64,000 nucleotides of DNA, from contig FJOG01000003.1 of the NCBI GenBank assembly GCA_900073065.1, forward strand, positions 911,128 to 975,127. The letters run 5' to 3'. The notes beneath the pieces are model-generated. The model was not told where the DNA came from. It searched no databases and saw nothing but the letters and a program-made list of their open reading frames with translations. This stretch comes from Phialocephala subalpina (Eukaryota > Ascomycota > Leotiomycetes > Helotiales > Mollisiaceae). Of the stretch, positions 24,089-35,511 are shown one piece after another. Within the stretch, counting starts at the first letter, position 1. The number at the start of each line of letters is the position of its first letter. Position numbers and translations under genes: made by a program.

Positions 24089-24650
24089 TTTGTAGGCCGA
24101 AAGTCTGAGTAGAAGGCAGTCAATTGCCTGTGGATCGAAGTAAAACGACTGGAAGAGAAAGATATAAGGACTTTGGAAGAGGATGTGATGAGATGTCAAT
24201 GATGATTCCAAACATTGAGTGGAAGAACACTGTCATCAGTCAAATCAATTACTCAGCATCCTTGCTCCGGTCCTGCTTTAGGTGCGGGGTAAAAGTGAGC
24301 AGGTACTTCCCGATGTCGGTAAATATTCATTACAAAGGAGACGTGGTGAATGTTCTTGATTTAGTTTGAACTTTGGTTTGTGTTGAATCGCTATTCCTTG
24401 CATCTGTGCAAAACGGCCCATTATGATACTTCCAAAGCACCGTCACCCCGTCAGGGCTCCATACTCCATACGCTAATCAAAATCGCTCTCACCGACCAAA
24501 GATTGAACGCCTGCTGTTGAGTATCCCCTATTCCTACAGCCAGACAAAAAATCATACAAGTAAGCACTATGGTATATAAAGCGGAATACTTGCGAAGCCG
24601 TTGCCAGCAGCCTTCAAGTCCTCAGCCGTAAAAACACAAACAGTAGAAAA
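24089..24650. other. Intergenic: upstream of the DUF427 gene, 3' of MAF1
   Basis: No gene is seen in these 560 bp. Confidence 0.5.
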
Positions 24651-25670
24651 TCAGTAGTCCATGTCCATCGAAGCAGATATCTCCTCACTCATACCTCGAA
24701 CTGGGCCCTTGTAAATTTGCTCGTCAGCCTCGTCGTCTGCTTCATCGTCGTAGTCGTCGCAGAATTCGTCCCCGTCGAACATAACGTCGACTTCATCTGC
24801 GTCAACATCGTCATTACTCCACATTGTAGTGTCCTCTTCGTCCAGATCTGCATCGTCCTCATTAGCCAGATTTGCTGCTTGATCACCTAACCAGTATCTC
24901 GCCCTCTTGTTTGCACCAGTCTCAAATCCGCTCGCACTTCTCTTCGGCATGGCGCTTCTCTGTCTGGGGCTGTGAGTCATAACTGGAACACCTCGAACGT
25001 AGAAATATGCCACTCTCTTCAACTCCTTATTGAAGAAGAAATAATTCAAGGACCAAATGGCACCCTCGTCTTCCTCAAATGGCTCGTCGACAGGGGCCCA
25101 ACAATAAACCGTGCACTCCTTAAGAGTCATTTCCTTGTCTATCAAGGACCACATTTGAGGGCCCCATGCCTGGGAGTTCGGAGACGCAGATGATGTTGTG
25201 GCATAGCTCGTCTGCGAGGGGACTTGAAGCGTCATACCTGCTGTACTTGGACGCAGGTTGTAGAGTGTCGAATCGATGGTGTTTATGACTGCCTTGAGGC
25301 TTCGTTCCTTACGGAAATCGGTCGGTCGGAGGATGTTGGAGAAGTCATAGTCCGGATGGCTCGCATTAAGCGTGGCGATCAGGTATGCAAACGTACGGCG
25401 GCTTGACACCTGGCTCAATGGGCCAAAAGGACTAGATCGGGTTAAGTTCAGCGGAGATGGTCCCTCATCGTGGGGAGGTGAAACAGACGCCGACAATCGG
25501 AGAAGACTCTCGTATTGTGATTCCAAGGTGTTCTCAATATTTCGGTATAGCTTCTTATCTGAGCCTGCCGCCTTCGTGGTGTACAGATCGCAGCCTCCGA
25601 TAACGCGACAATCCGGTGTGTCGAAGTTCAGACTCGAGCTGATCTCGGTGAAGCCGTGTATGAACTTCAT
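24651..25670 (-). CDS. MAF1: MAF1, repressor of RNA polymerase III
   Basis: A single-exon 339-residue protein. Maf1 binds RNA polymerase III and blocks tRNA and 5S rRNA transcription under stress or nutrient limitation, downstream of TOR/PKA. The conserved N-terminal box FDTPDCRVIGGCDLYTTKAA with SDKKLYRNIE, and the C-terminal boxes WSLIDKEMTLKECTVYCW and IWSLNYFFFNKELKRVAYF, are all present. They are separated by the usual variable linker and followed by an acidic tail (DDADLDEED...MDMDY). The open frame runs 109 codons further upstream, but homologues begin at MKF, so I place the start at 25670. A basic PKRSASGFETGANKRAR segment (about residues 260-280) could serve as a nuclear localisation or phosphorylation site. 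Confidence 0.93.
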   Translation of the reverse strand: MKFIHGFTEISSSLNFDTPDCRVIGGCDLYTTKAAGSDKKLYRNIENTLESQYESLLRLSASVSPPHDEGPSPLNLTRSSPFGPLSQVSSRRTFAYLIATLNASHPDYDFSNILRPTDFRKERSLKAVINTIDSTLYNLRPSTAGMTLQVPSQTSYATTSSASPNSQAWGPQMWSLIDKEMTLKECTVYCWAPVDEPFEEDEGAIWSLNYFFFNKELKRVAYFYVRGVPVMTHSPRQRSAMPKRSASGFETGANKRARYWLGDQAANLANEDDADLDEEDTTMWSNDDVDADEVDVMFDGDEFCDDYDDEADDEADEQIYKGPVRGMSEEISASMDMDY

Positions 25671-27115
25671 GGTTTCTTGTGTCCTGATTCTAGATTTATT
25701 TGTATCAACGGGATCTGAATGATGGGTGTTGGGGTGCGCGTTCGTTCGAAAGGAGTCTGTGGTGGCGAGAGCCCGAGTGTACTGGAAAGGCTGTCCTAGG
25801 GACTCCTCAGACTCGATAACTGACGGACCAGGAACTCGATCGAATATCGCGTATGTAAAATGACCTATCTGGCAGAATACTGCGTCTGCAGCAGATCTTG
25901 TGTGATGAACGTCGATGGGCGATAACCTGCGTGGGCAAGAGTGACAAAACGCGATCGTCCACTGTTGGGAGCAGGGGACCGAATCGAGCTGTATCAAGCT
26001 AGGCGCTTGCGCGTCTAGCAGGCAGAGGGCATAGTGAATCGAGTTATGGATTGTTGGTGATAATGGATCGTGGTGTCGAAGGTGAGGGTGAGTCTAATTG
26101 TCGTGATGGGTGAGTTGGAGTGGAGAAGCTGATGCGATCAGGTTGCCAAACACGCCAAGCCTGTTCCGGACTAGGCCACCTACAACAAAGGACGACCAAT
26201 CAATTCGCACGAGGCCGAGGGGTAGGACGAAAGCTCGAGCGACAGCTACAAAGTACCAGACAGAACCTGGAAGTAATCAAATCAGCTCTTCAAACCGGTG
26301 TATCTAAACACATGCGTGGATGTCGTTTGAGTAGAGGTCGAAGTGTTCCTTCCTTGGTGGGAGTTCAAACGAATGACAGGGGCCACGGGATCAAGGGAAG
26401 CACTTGCAGTTTGTACGAATAGACATCATCATTTATACCCAGGTTATGCCTGAGTGAGATTGCTCTCATTGATATCATACTTGCACAAGTATCGTTTGAA
26501 ACTGGAAAGAGGCAGTGTCGAGTGCTTGTATATCTTCCTCATAAATGGGATGTCGTCTTTGCAAATGGACAATGTTGGGACGTTGAGCATTCGAAGGACG
26601 AATGGCAGTCGATGGTATCGGGTATGGCAGAGTCGTCTTGCCCATGGAGGGTGTTTGAAAGAGTCATGGGAGCCGCTGAATAGGCTCAAGACTGTGTTAA
26701 TGATCCAGGAAGTTCAGCATGATTCATGGTTCAATGGACAGTGTCTCAGACAAAAGGTACTTATCATTCAAGTAATCATCGTTTGTGAATCCTCATAATG
26801 CAATAACACCAGGTCTGATGCCGGCCAGTCCGTATGCCCGAAAACGCCGCCAATGCCCTTGGTATTCCTGGTTTCTTTCCATCCCTGTCCCTTAACGAAA
26901 ACGAACTTTATAGAAGGCAGTGGTGCTGTCGAAGAGCTCGTTAAAGAAGTCCGGTGTCAACCAGACCGTTGATAAATTCTTGACCAGCCTAGAGAATCAC
27001 AGAGTTCAGATTAGCACGCATAACAGAGCAAAGTATCCTGAAATCTGATATGTATTGACCGAGCACCTAACGCCTTCCGCACATACGTCTGATATACATG
27101 GAATAATTTCGTGCT
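25671..27115. other. 1.4-kb intergenic region between MAF1 and the AP-1 sigma gene
   Basis: The left part is the MAF1 5' region, where the frame stays open for 109 codons without homology, probably 5' UTR. The right part is the 3' flank of the AP-1 sigma gene. An open frame at 26454-26798 (plus) shows no recognisable features. Confidence 0.5.
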
Positions 27116-27952
27116 TCACATAATCTTCGTGACCTCTTCATCGACCTGGTGTAGGGGTATTTCGTGTCAGTGAATGGGAGGATGTTGGATGGAGGGTGGA
27201 CACTGCTCAACAACTTCGAGCCGACCCCTTATACACTACATGCCACTTACCTCCGTATCTTCTATCGAATCTTGTGCTGATATTACTCTGAGCACATTCT
27301 TCTTGCTGCTCTCCTGCATTTCTCCTGCTAGCAGTAACTCGTCGAGGATGAAGTATGCCTTCTGGAAGTTGAAGATCTGCGAAGTATCAGCACGCCACTC
27401 TGGAAGACGTCGACTCTCCTCCATGGGCATACAATATCTAGCTAGGGAGATGTCAGTGGCTGTTTGTATTTTCTGTTGGAGCTGATGCCTACCTCGCACA
27501 CATTGCCATAATACTTGTCCATCTGCTCGACATATCGGTGGACGATTTCGAGGGTAATAAGCTCGTTGTCGGTCGAAGCACAGCCAGCGATGAAGAAGAG
27601 GGAGGCATATCGTCGATAAACTATCTTCGAATCTGCAAAATTTCAGTAAGCAACTTGCATGGACATCAGACAAGGATACCGACCTTTGTACTCCAAGAAA
27701 TTACACATTCTCGTCCGCCGTGCCAGCACGAGTTGGGAGACATCTTTAATGATCTTTGCCTTCTCCTTTGGTGACAATGTCGTGAACCACTTCGCAAGCC
27801 TCTGTTGACCGCCTTCAGTATGTGTCCTGGAGGTCAAGAATGTGAATGGAGACGTACAACTTTGCCCTGCCGTGAGAGCAGGATCAGGTAGCTGCATCAT
27901 GTTAGGTACCGCTCATCACTTTCCCCATCAGGAAAACTTACTTGATAGCCAT
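27116..27952 (-). CDS. APS1: AP-1 clathrin adaptor complex sigma subunit
   Basis: Seven small exons (27942-27952, 27858-27891, 27684-27801, 27493-27632, 27433-27441, 27251-27376, 27116-27145) splice in frame to 155 residues, the standard sigma-subunit length. The protein is the small chain of the AP-1 adaptor that sorts cargo into clathrin vesicles at the trans-Golgi and endosomes. Diagnostic segments are [28 protein letters not shown] (AP-1 rather than AP-2 type), [35 protein letters not shown] and [18 protein letters not shown]. Exon 1 is 11 nt and exon 5 only 9 nt (Leu-Asp-Ile), flanked by introns of 51 and 56 bp. The last exon adds VDEEVTKIM. No residue appears to be missing compared with the family. 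Confidence 0.93.
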
Positions 27953-28474
27953 CTTCGCAGACAGCAAGTGTAGATGTTGGACTTCTCGAAGGTTTTGTGG
28001 GTTGGTGTCAAAGACAGGGATGTTTGGACGGCGCTGTCTCGGACTTCTGCAGGAAAGGGACCCCTCGTCTGGCGCGCGATAACTGCAAAATCTCGAGTGC
28101 TCACTAATTAAATTCAGCACAACCTCTCATGTTGCGCCCTTCTTGTACATACTTGCTATCTATAAATTCACACCTGTAACATACTCATTGACCCTGAACA
28201 CGAGTGATTCTGGACCACTATCTCTACAGTGACGATTAACGCGACAATCATAGCCTCGATTTCGATTGGACTTCCCCACCATCCAACCTCTTTTCCTCCA
28301 CTTCTTTAAACACGAATCCTAGAACCAGATTTTTTTTATTCATATTTTACTGGACCAGATTGTCTCCCCGCGCTCTCCTAACCATGACGCGATTAATACT
28401 CTCAACCTCGTTCGTACATTCAAAGTTTCCAAAAGTGGTGATCTCATGCTAATCACCCCTCGATCAGTAATATC
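27953..28474. promoter_or_regulatory. Divergent promoter between AP-1 sigma and GCLM genes
   Basis: 522 bp separate two genes read in opposite directions. The right half is pyrimidine-rich with a poly-T tract near 28328-28336. No individual factor site is claimed. Confidence 0.5.
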
Positions 28475-29401
28475 ATGACCGGCGGCCCTTCGATTATAAG
28501 GAAGCCAGGTGCAGACCGATCAAATCTCGAACTTACAAACTCCTTACGAAGCAATTTTCTTGCGGCGCAACAAGACTATTCTCCTCCGCTCTCCGCGACG
28601 AATGGCAGCAGCCGCGATAGTTACGACGAAGACCAACCCTCACATAGACCACAAGCCTCGGTTTGGACAGCGCGAGATGGATCCGACTACTATATTCCGA
28701 AGATAGACTGGGCAATATCTGGGCTGGCAGAGGAGCCGAGTCAATACGATATCACAGTCAAGTTATTTTACTTGAAGGGCGCAGATATCAAGGACAGGCC
28801 ACAACATACCAAGGATGCAGTGAACTTAGTGTTGAAGGAACTAGGGGTGCCAGCTATCGATCTTCTTATCGTTTCGTTTCCGGGGATGTCCTTTGACGGT
28901 GACTGCGAATGGGAAGCAGATAAGAAGAATTCGGCCCAAGGGAACGACGAAGAAGAAATCGAGTCCTGGCCAGTCCTCGAGGAGTTACACAACAATGGCA
29001 TTGTCAAGAAGTTGGGTCTGGCAGAATTTGGCAGTGAGAAATTATCAAGATTTCTTGCACGAGTCAAGGTGCGGCCGCAAGTTGATCAAGTGAACGTCAA
29101 AGATTGCTGCAATGTTCCACCACCTTTGCTGAAGCTTGCGAAGATGGAGCAAATTGAGCTTCTTACGCATAATGATTGTACGGATATCCTTCCCAGCGGG
29201 ACTTTGAGGGAGTTGCTCGGCCAAGGTGTGAGGGGCGCTGGGATCCTTTCGGAGACGAAGAGAGGTCTTGACGGAATGAAGGGTGATTTGACACCAGATT
29301 GGGTAGTCAAGTATACCGCTGTTGTCCGAGACCGAGGGGTAATCGAGAACAAGGGATATTTTGCAGCAGCGGAGTTGAAGGAGTTTGAGAGTGAGGATTG
29401 A
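28475..29401 (+). CDS. Glutamate-cysteine ligase modifier (regulatory) subunit, GCLM-like
   Basis: A single-exon 308-residue protein starting at the ATG at 28475. GCLM is an aldo-keto-reductase-fold protein without its own catalysis. It binds the catalytic subunit of glutamate-cysteine ligase and relieves feedback inhibition by glutathione, so it sets glutathione supply in the cytosol. Recognisable blocks are ITVKLFYLKGAD, IDLLIVSFPGMSFDG, SWPVLEELHNNGIVKKLGL, EFGSEKLSRFL, VRPQVDQVNVKDCC and LLTHNDCTDILP. The N-terminal 70 residues are low complexity and variable. It is convergent with the broken BUD32 locus, with 195 bp between the stops. Confidence 0.87.
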   Translation: MTGGPSIIRKPGADRSNLELTNSLRSNFLAAQQDYSPPLSATNGSSRDSYDEDQPSHRPQASVWTARDGSDYYIPKIDWAISGLAEEPSQYDITVKLFYLKGADIKDRPQHTKDAVNLVLKELGVPAIDLLIVSFPGMSFDGDCEWEADKKNSAQGNDEEEIESWPVLEELHNNGIVKKLGLAEFGSEKLSRFLARVKVRPQVDQVNVKDCCNVPPPLLKLAKMEQIELLTHNDCTDILPSGTLRELLGQGVRGAGILSETKRGLDGMKGDLTPDWVVKYTAVVRDRGVIENKGYFAAAELKEFESED

Positions 29402-29599
29402 ATGGCCCTGGGTGTGAAGGACATTCAGGATGATGAATGAACGACCCTACACGAGAGGACGATTTCCTACACTACTGTATACGGCGTTCGGCGCATGGCC
29501 TTTGGATATACCTTTGCGCAAGACTGCGGGTACATAGATAGAGCCTGGTATCTTCCATACAACACCAGAGACTATGCTTTGCAGTGAGCAACGAAATCA

Positions 29600-30134
<535 letters not shown>

Positions 30135-30418
30135 CTACACTTTACCAACACTCTTGCTTCTGATAATATTCGGTGTTTTGTGAGTCGAACGTCGAGAATT
30201 GGGTGTCGGTAGGGTTTTGAGGGTCGGTATTTTAGGGCGCAGGGTAGGGAGGGGAGGAGGAAGGTCGATTTGTAGAGGAGGGCTTCGGCGCCTTGGGTTA
30301 TGAGGACTGGTGGGGTTGTGGAGGGGTAGGTTAGGATTTGTGGAAGAGGTGCGGAGGTGGAGGAGGACGGAGGTTGTGAGAGGACGGGTTCAACCGGAGG
30401 TAATGTTGGGACTTCCAT

Positions 30419-30926
30419 TTTGAGGTCTTGGACGAGAAGAATGTCGGATGTGTGTGAGTCGCGGGGTTGTGAGGACTTCGCAATAATTTGCTGTTATCAA
30501 ACGCGGGGCTTGTTCCTCAGGCACTGATAATCTCAGGGGTCTTCAAGTCGCATCGACGGCATCGACAAGTCAGAGCTACATTATCCATCAAACAGCCATC
30601 TTCATCCATCACAATTCATCGATTCATCCAAGTATTTCATCTCTCATTCACAGCAAACCATTTCTCACAATCCCATGGTCTCTAAAATGTCCTTTCGCCG
30701 CTTCAGCGCCAACCATCACATGTCCAAAGACCCGTATGCAAGTGCTAGGGTTGCAAGTCTCACGATTGGTTCTCACCGCTCCCACACCAATTGCCTTCAC
30801 ACTGCGTCCTGGAATTCCGTCATCTTTTGCCTCCTCTCTCACTTACATCGTACACGTACTCCTCTTGCCCAAGAATTATAAAATGCTCTAGCTAGGAAGT
30901 TCTCCACATCAACTTGACATGCGCAA
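30419..30926. promoter_or_regulatory. Divergent promoter between BUD32 and the membrane-anchored protein gene
   Basis: 508 bp between two divergent starts. A short upstream ATG at 30919 opens a 13-codon frame that overlaps the start at 30927 in another frame, so it could dampen translation of the downstream gene (inference). Confidence 0.45.
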
Positions 30927-31655
30927 ATGGCAGAAGCAAGCGACCTGCCCCTCTTAACCCTCATCCTCCTCCTTTTGACCGCCATTGTCTGCCTCCTAGT
31001 CCTCTTCCAAGTCGGCGTAACCTATACATCCGCCTACCTTGCCGCGCCTTCCGAAATTACAACTTTCATCGACGCGGTTGATTTCTCGATACAGGAGAAT
31101 GAGAGTTTGGATAAGGATGTGGGGAAGGTGCAGAGGCTGGAAGATAAATTGAGATTGAATAAGTTGTTGAGAGAGATTCAGAAGTGTGGGGATGATTTGA
31201 GGGAGGATTTGAATGGTCTTCTGTTTGAGGAGGGAGGGACGAGGATTAGGAGTGGTGCGAGGTTGTTGTGGGCAAATCGAAGGAAACGACTGGAAGAAAG
31301 AGTGAGGAGATTGGATCTTCTGCGAATGAGGTTCTTGGTGGTTTACATGGGGTTAGTCGCAGCGAAAGGAACGCCGGAAAAGGAGGAGAAGAGCTTGGAG
31401 AAGTTGCACATCCCCAGAGCGCCAGCAGGGCGTCCACCGATATTACATGCGATTTCGGAGGGACATGCGAGAAGACCGCCGTTGAGGAGGTTGACGACGC
31501 AGGGTGCGACGGCAACTACCATGGGGCATAATGAAAAGAATGTGGGGAGTCCGCAGAGGATGGGATGGGCGGGCGTGGTACAAGAACTTCAGAACAGTCC
31601 GCTGATGCACAAGAGGCATGCGAGTATTGAGAGCGCGTTCAGTAAGACGGGATGA
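30927..31655 (+). CDS. Unassigned N-terminally membrane-anchored protein, 242 aa
   Basis: A single exon. Residues 7-40 form a strong hydrophobic segment (LPLLTLILLLLTAIVCLLVL). It is followed by a charged, helical, coiled-coil-like region (KDVGKVQRLEDKLRLNKLLREIQ...ANRRKRLEERVRRLDLLRMRF). The C-terminal 90 residues are basic and disordered, with RRPPLRR and the end ASIESAFSKTG. A single-pass membrane protein exposing a coiled coil is the simplest reading. No family was recognised. Codon use (GC-ending, few stops on this frame) and the hydrophobic-then-amphipathic layout support a real gene. Confidence 0.7.
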   Translation: MAEASDLPLLTLILLLLTAIVCLLVLFQVGVTYTSAYLAAPSEITTFIDAVDFSIQENESLDKDVGKVQRLEDKLRLNKLLREIQKCGDDLREDLNGLLFEEGGTRIRSGARLLWANRRKRLEERVRRLDLLRMRFLVVYMGLVAAKGTPEKEEKSLEKLHIPRAPAGRPPILHAISEGHARRPPLRRLTTQGATATTMGHNEKNVGSPQRMGWAGVVQELQNSPLMHKRHASIESAFSKTG

Positions 31656-32557
31656 GGTGGATGTGGCGCTCCCTTCCCCCAGCTGTCGACTGGCCCACTT
31701 GACGACTGCGCACTGCAGAAATACCCGGTACAATTGAAGACGACCTCATGAAAGGCTCGCCCAAATAGAGAGGAGCATTCCATATCGCCTACTTACGTTC
31801 GGCACCTCAACATCACCTAAGTCCTCGACAAGGACCATTTCTTTACAACCACGGCCCCGTCTACAATCACGAAGACCACGATATCAAGACTCTTAACATC
31901 TTGACGTTTTATCACAATCCAATTTCAGTCACAGTCATCAGTCACGAACCACGAGCAACGATTCACGACAGCATTTAGAAGACGGAGTCAGGAGGGGGTG
32001 TATGCAATATAGGAAGTTCTATGCATAGCGTTGGAGATTTAAGATACCCCCTGTTTTAGAATAGTTTTTTTTACATGTCATTAATAGCACCAAATACGTT
32101 ACTCCAAGCTCATGTTCATGTCCTCAGATTGTGATTGCAATGTAACTGACAGGAAGTCGCTTTGAGAAGAGCGTAACAACTTCACTATCATGACGCTCCA
32201 AATGATATTATGTCCTCTCATGTGGCGGCCTTTAAATGTACTATATGCTTTTATTTCACTCCCCAAACAATTAACATTGGAATATCTCCCAACTGCGTAT
32301 AAAATGGTCTCGCACGCGTTCATCAACGGTGTACAAGACCGGGGCCAAGCCCAAAGCAGCAAGCGTGCCCCACCCGCGATCTCGGCCATCAAAATCTCAC
32401 CCCGCCAAAGCTTTCTCTTCCTCTCCTTCTGTTCACCACAACCACCACCCCTCAATTGACCCCCAAACACCTCAATCGAACCCCTCAACCACCATTAAGC
32501 TCAAAAACAGGGTGTAGACTATTAGCACGCACTTCCATTGCTTCTAGTCACACCACA
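31656..32557. other. 900-bp intergenic region, no supported gene
   Basis: Holds the 3' flank of the membrane protein gene, a poly-T run near 32065-32072, and the C/A-rich leader of the ACS transporter. Open frames on the minus strand (32099-32488) lack protein character. Confidence 0.5.
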
Positions 32558-34432
32558 ATGGCTGAAGCTGTTGGGGATGATAAAATTGCAGAGATGCATG
32601 AGTCTTCCATGGGTGAGAGGAGTGAAGACGTGGGAGTGAGGGATGGAGATTGGAATGGGAATGAGGCTGGGGTTGAGGACGTTGAGGTTGAGAAGGTTGA
32701 GAAGGTTTATAGGTATGTTATATTTTGAGTGGAGTGTATGTGAGAGAGGTGTTGATGAGATGTAGGAAGATTGATCGGAGGATTATTCCAGGTACGACTC
32801 TCTTACCCCATTGCATAATTGAGCCATTTGGATGGTGCTCTGACTTTTGGACCTAGCTTTTTGGAGTGAGTGAACCAAGGATACATCCTTCCTCTTTGGG
32901 AGGTCTTAAGAAGGGCAATTGTTGACTGCCCGTCTTCTAGTCCTCTACTTCCTCTGCTCGGCCATCCGCTCCAACGTTGGCCTAGCCCAAACCATGAATT
33001 CCTCATCAGGCCACGATCTCGAACAAGTCCTCCACTTGACCGCAAAACAGACCTCCACTGCTTTAGCATTGTTCTATGTTGCTTATGTGGTGTTTGATTT
33101 CCCGAGTAACCTTATTATGACGAGACTCAGTCCACGTGTCTGGATGTCTAGGATTGTGCTTGCCGTAGGGATCATTGGAGCTTGCTTTGCTGCTGTTAAG
33201 GCAGCTTGGAGTCTGCTGCTTTTGAGATTCCTCCTAGGCGTCGTGATCGCTGGTATGTGGCCCGGCATGGCTTACTATCTTACCCTCTTCTACCCACCGT
33301 CCCGCACTGGCAAACGAATCGGGATGTACTTTACAGCTTCTCAAGTCTCCGCGGCGGTCGTGGGTCTTGTCTCAGCAGGTTTCCAAAAGATGGACGGCCT
33401 GGGTGGTCTTGTCGGGTTCCAGTGGATGTTCTTGCTCTACGGTCTTTGCGGCATCATCCTTGGCTTCATTTTGCTTTGGTGGCTACCAGATAGGCCTCTG
33501 CCTCCTGGAGAGCCGAAGAAAGTCCCTACTGGTTTCATGAAATGGCTCCCTACTTCGCCACCAGTCCTTACTGGCGAGGATGCAGAGATACACTACCGAG
33601 ATCTCTCCAGAGTCTACCATCCTCGGCCATGGAACCTCAAAGATCTTGGGTATGTGCTGATTGACTGGCGCCTCTGGCCTTTGGTTCTCATGTACTTCGG
33701 AGTTGTCGGTGTCGGTATTGGAACCCAACTATACGGCACTGTGATCATTTCTGGAATCAACTCAGGCTTCTCCGGGGTCACCTTGAGTTTGTTATTCGCT
33801 CCAATCTGGGTGGTGAGTTGGAACTCCTCATACGAGATCTCTCCTAACATTCTCAGATGGACGCTATCGCTATCCTCCTGGTAACCCCAATCTCTGACCG
33901 TTTCCACCATTATCGAGCTCTCTTCTTCTCCCTCGCCGTCTGCATCCAAATCGCGGGTCTCCTCACCACCACATTCGCACCACGCTCCCAGCCTTGGGCA
34001 CGGTACGGCGGTCTTCTCATGGTTGGATTCGGTCTCGGTCCTACAGTCCCCATCTGCATGACCTGGACAAACGAGATCTTCCAGAAACGCCACGGCGAAG
34101 TTGGCGTTGCTGCTGCCTCTGCTCTTGTCTCCGGCCTTGGAAACCTGGGCAGTATCATGACAACCTATGCTCTATATACTGGATGGCCAGAGGATGCGAA
34201 GAAGGGCCCTCATCAATACCGCAAGAGCAATTTGACTATGATTGGTATATTGTGCTTGAGTATTGTTAGTAGTGTCGTTATGACGGTGCTGCTTAAGCTA
34301 GTGGGAAACAAGCCAAGTAGCAAGATTTTGAGCAGTGGCAGCTCAGCTACTGAGGGAGAGCAGTTCCAGGATGGAGCTGCGAGACGCGAGTTGCAACAAC
34401 GAGGATTTGGAAGGATGTGGTGGAGCAAGTAG
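32558..34432 (+). CDS. MFS transporter, anion:cation symporter (ACS, Dal5/Tna1-like) family
   Basis: Five exons (32558-32712, 32766-32791, 32857-32865, 32941-33812, 33857-34432) splice in frame to 545 residues. Exon 3 is only 9 nt (completing Ala-Phe-Trp), and exon 2 is 26 nt. The family start KIDRRIIPAFWILYFLCSAI is recreated exactly across these joins, which strongly supports them. Further markers are IRSNVGLAQTMN at the end of helix 1, GMWPGMAYYLTLFYP, RTGKRIGMYFTASQ, and the C-terminal half beginning APIWVMDAIAILLV. About twelve hydrophobic spans are present. ACS proteins import organic anions such as allantoate, nicotinate or related small acids with protons; the substrate is not readable. 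The C-terminus is hydrophilic (RRELQQRGFGRMWWSK). Confidence 0.9.
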
Positions 34433-35511
34433 ACTCACCCTTCCTCAACCACCACGAACACTCTTCACCTTTGAAGAGTAGGGACGAGTCTTCAACAGAC
34501 ACCAGAAAGAGGTGGATCGTGCCTTGTATTTGTCATTCCTTCCTGACCGAGTTTCTTGTCTCCTTTGTCACACAGCAGGGATTTCAACACCCTCGAGCTT
34601 TTGATTTTGTGTCTGGTTTTTAGCGAAGATACCCATCACGCGTTTGTATATGCTATCATTCAGTGGCTACGGCCCTGACAGCAGAAATGCCTTCTGCGCT
34701 ACTGCTGGGACGGCGTATTGGACTAGGACGGCAGCTGGCGACAATGTTTTGCGCTATCGCTCGGCAGTCGTCCGTGGGATTTGAATTTTGACTTTTGTCC
34801 GAGAAGTATATAATGATACAGATTTACGAGGAGCGGACGGGGGGTTGGAAATATGATAATGTTGTGCCTGCTCCTTCGATGCTCTTGCTGATGTATTGAA
34901 GTACTTTGGTCTTGCCGCGTGATTACCAAAGAGACTAGACTCTTGTGTGTACTTTTCATCGGTGCCCATGCATTCAAATACTACGGTTCTATCGTGTCAA
35001 CCAAGCGTCTTGAATAAAAGCCACACCTCCAACTCATCACGTGAGTCACCAACCTCCAATCCATTCTCCCTACGAGGCTAGCACGACACCCAATGAGGCT
35101 CTTGGCATCCGAACCTTTGCATATCGATTTCTATCGTGGAAGACGAAATCCAATCAATGTTTCCTAAAACAACGTTCTTGCAGACGCCACACTCGTAGCT
35201 GATTGGTTACACGCAGCTGAATCCCACCCTGTCAGCAACCATGAGCTGTCACCGCTCTGCAGCCTTCAACCCATGTCGAGGCCGAGCCCCGCTCCCCACA
35301 TGTATATCTGCACTTCACCTCGTCGTCGATACGAGGCCTGCATCTGAGTTTATCTTGACTCCATCTTCTTGGATCAGGCAATATGAAAGCTACCGACCTC
35401 AACTTATAACCCAGCCCTCTTAGTGATCATCTACATCCTCCCAGATACCCCGCATCGAGCCTGAGTGAGATTGATGTAGAGTAAGGCTGGACTCACAGCT
35501 AAGGTCACACC
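34433..35511. other. 1.08-kb intergenic region, no supported gene
   Basis: The 3' flank of the ACS transporter and promoter of the GT25 gene. Open frames on the minus strand near 34723-34977 have no family character. Confidence 0.5.

Noticed and set aside
25671..25997. N-terminal extension of MAF1 by 109 codons
   Set aside because: Open but without homology; Maf1 proteins begin at the MKF site, so this is treated as 5' UTR.
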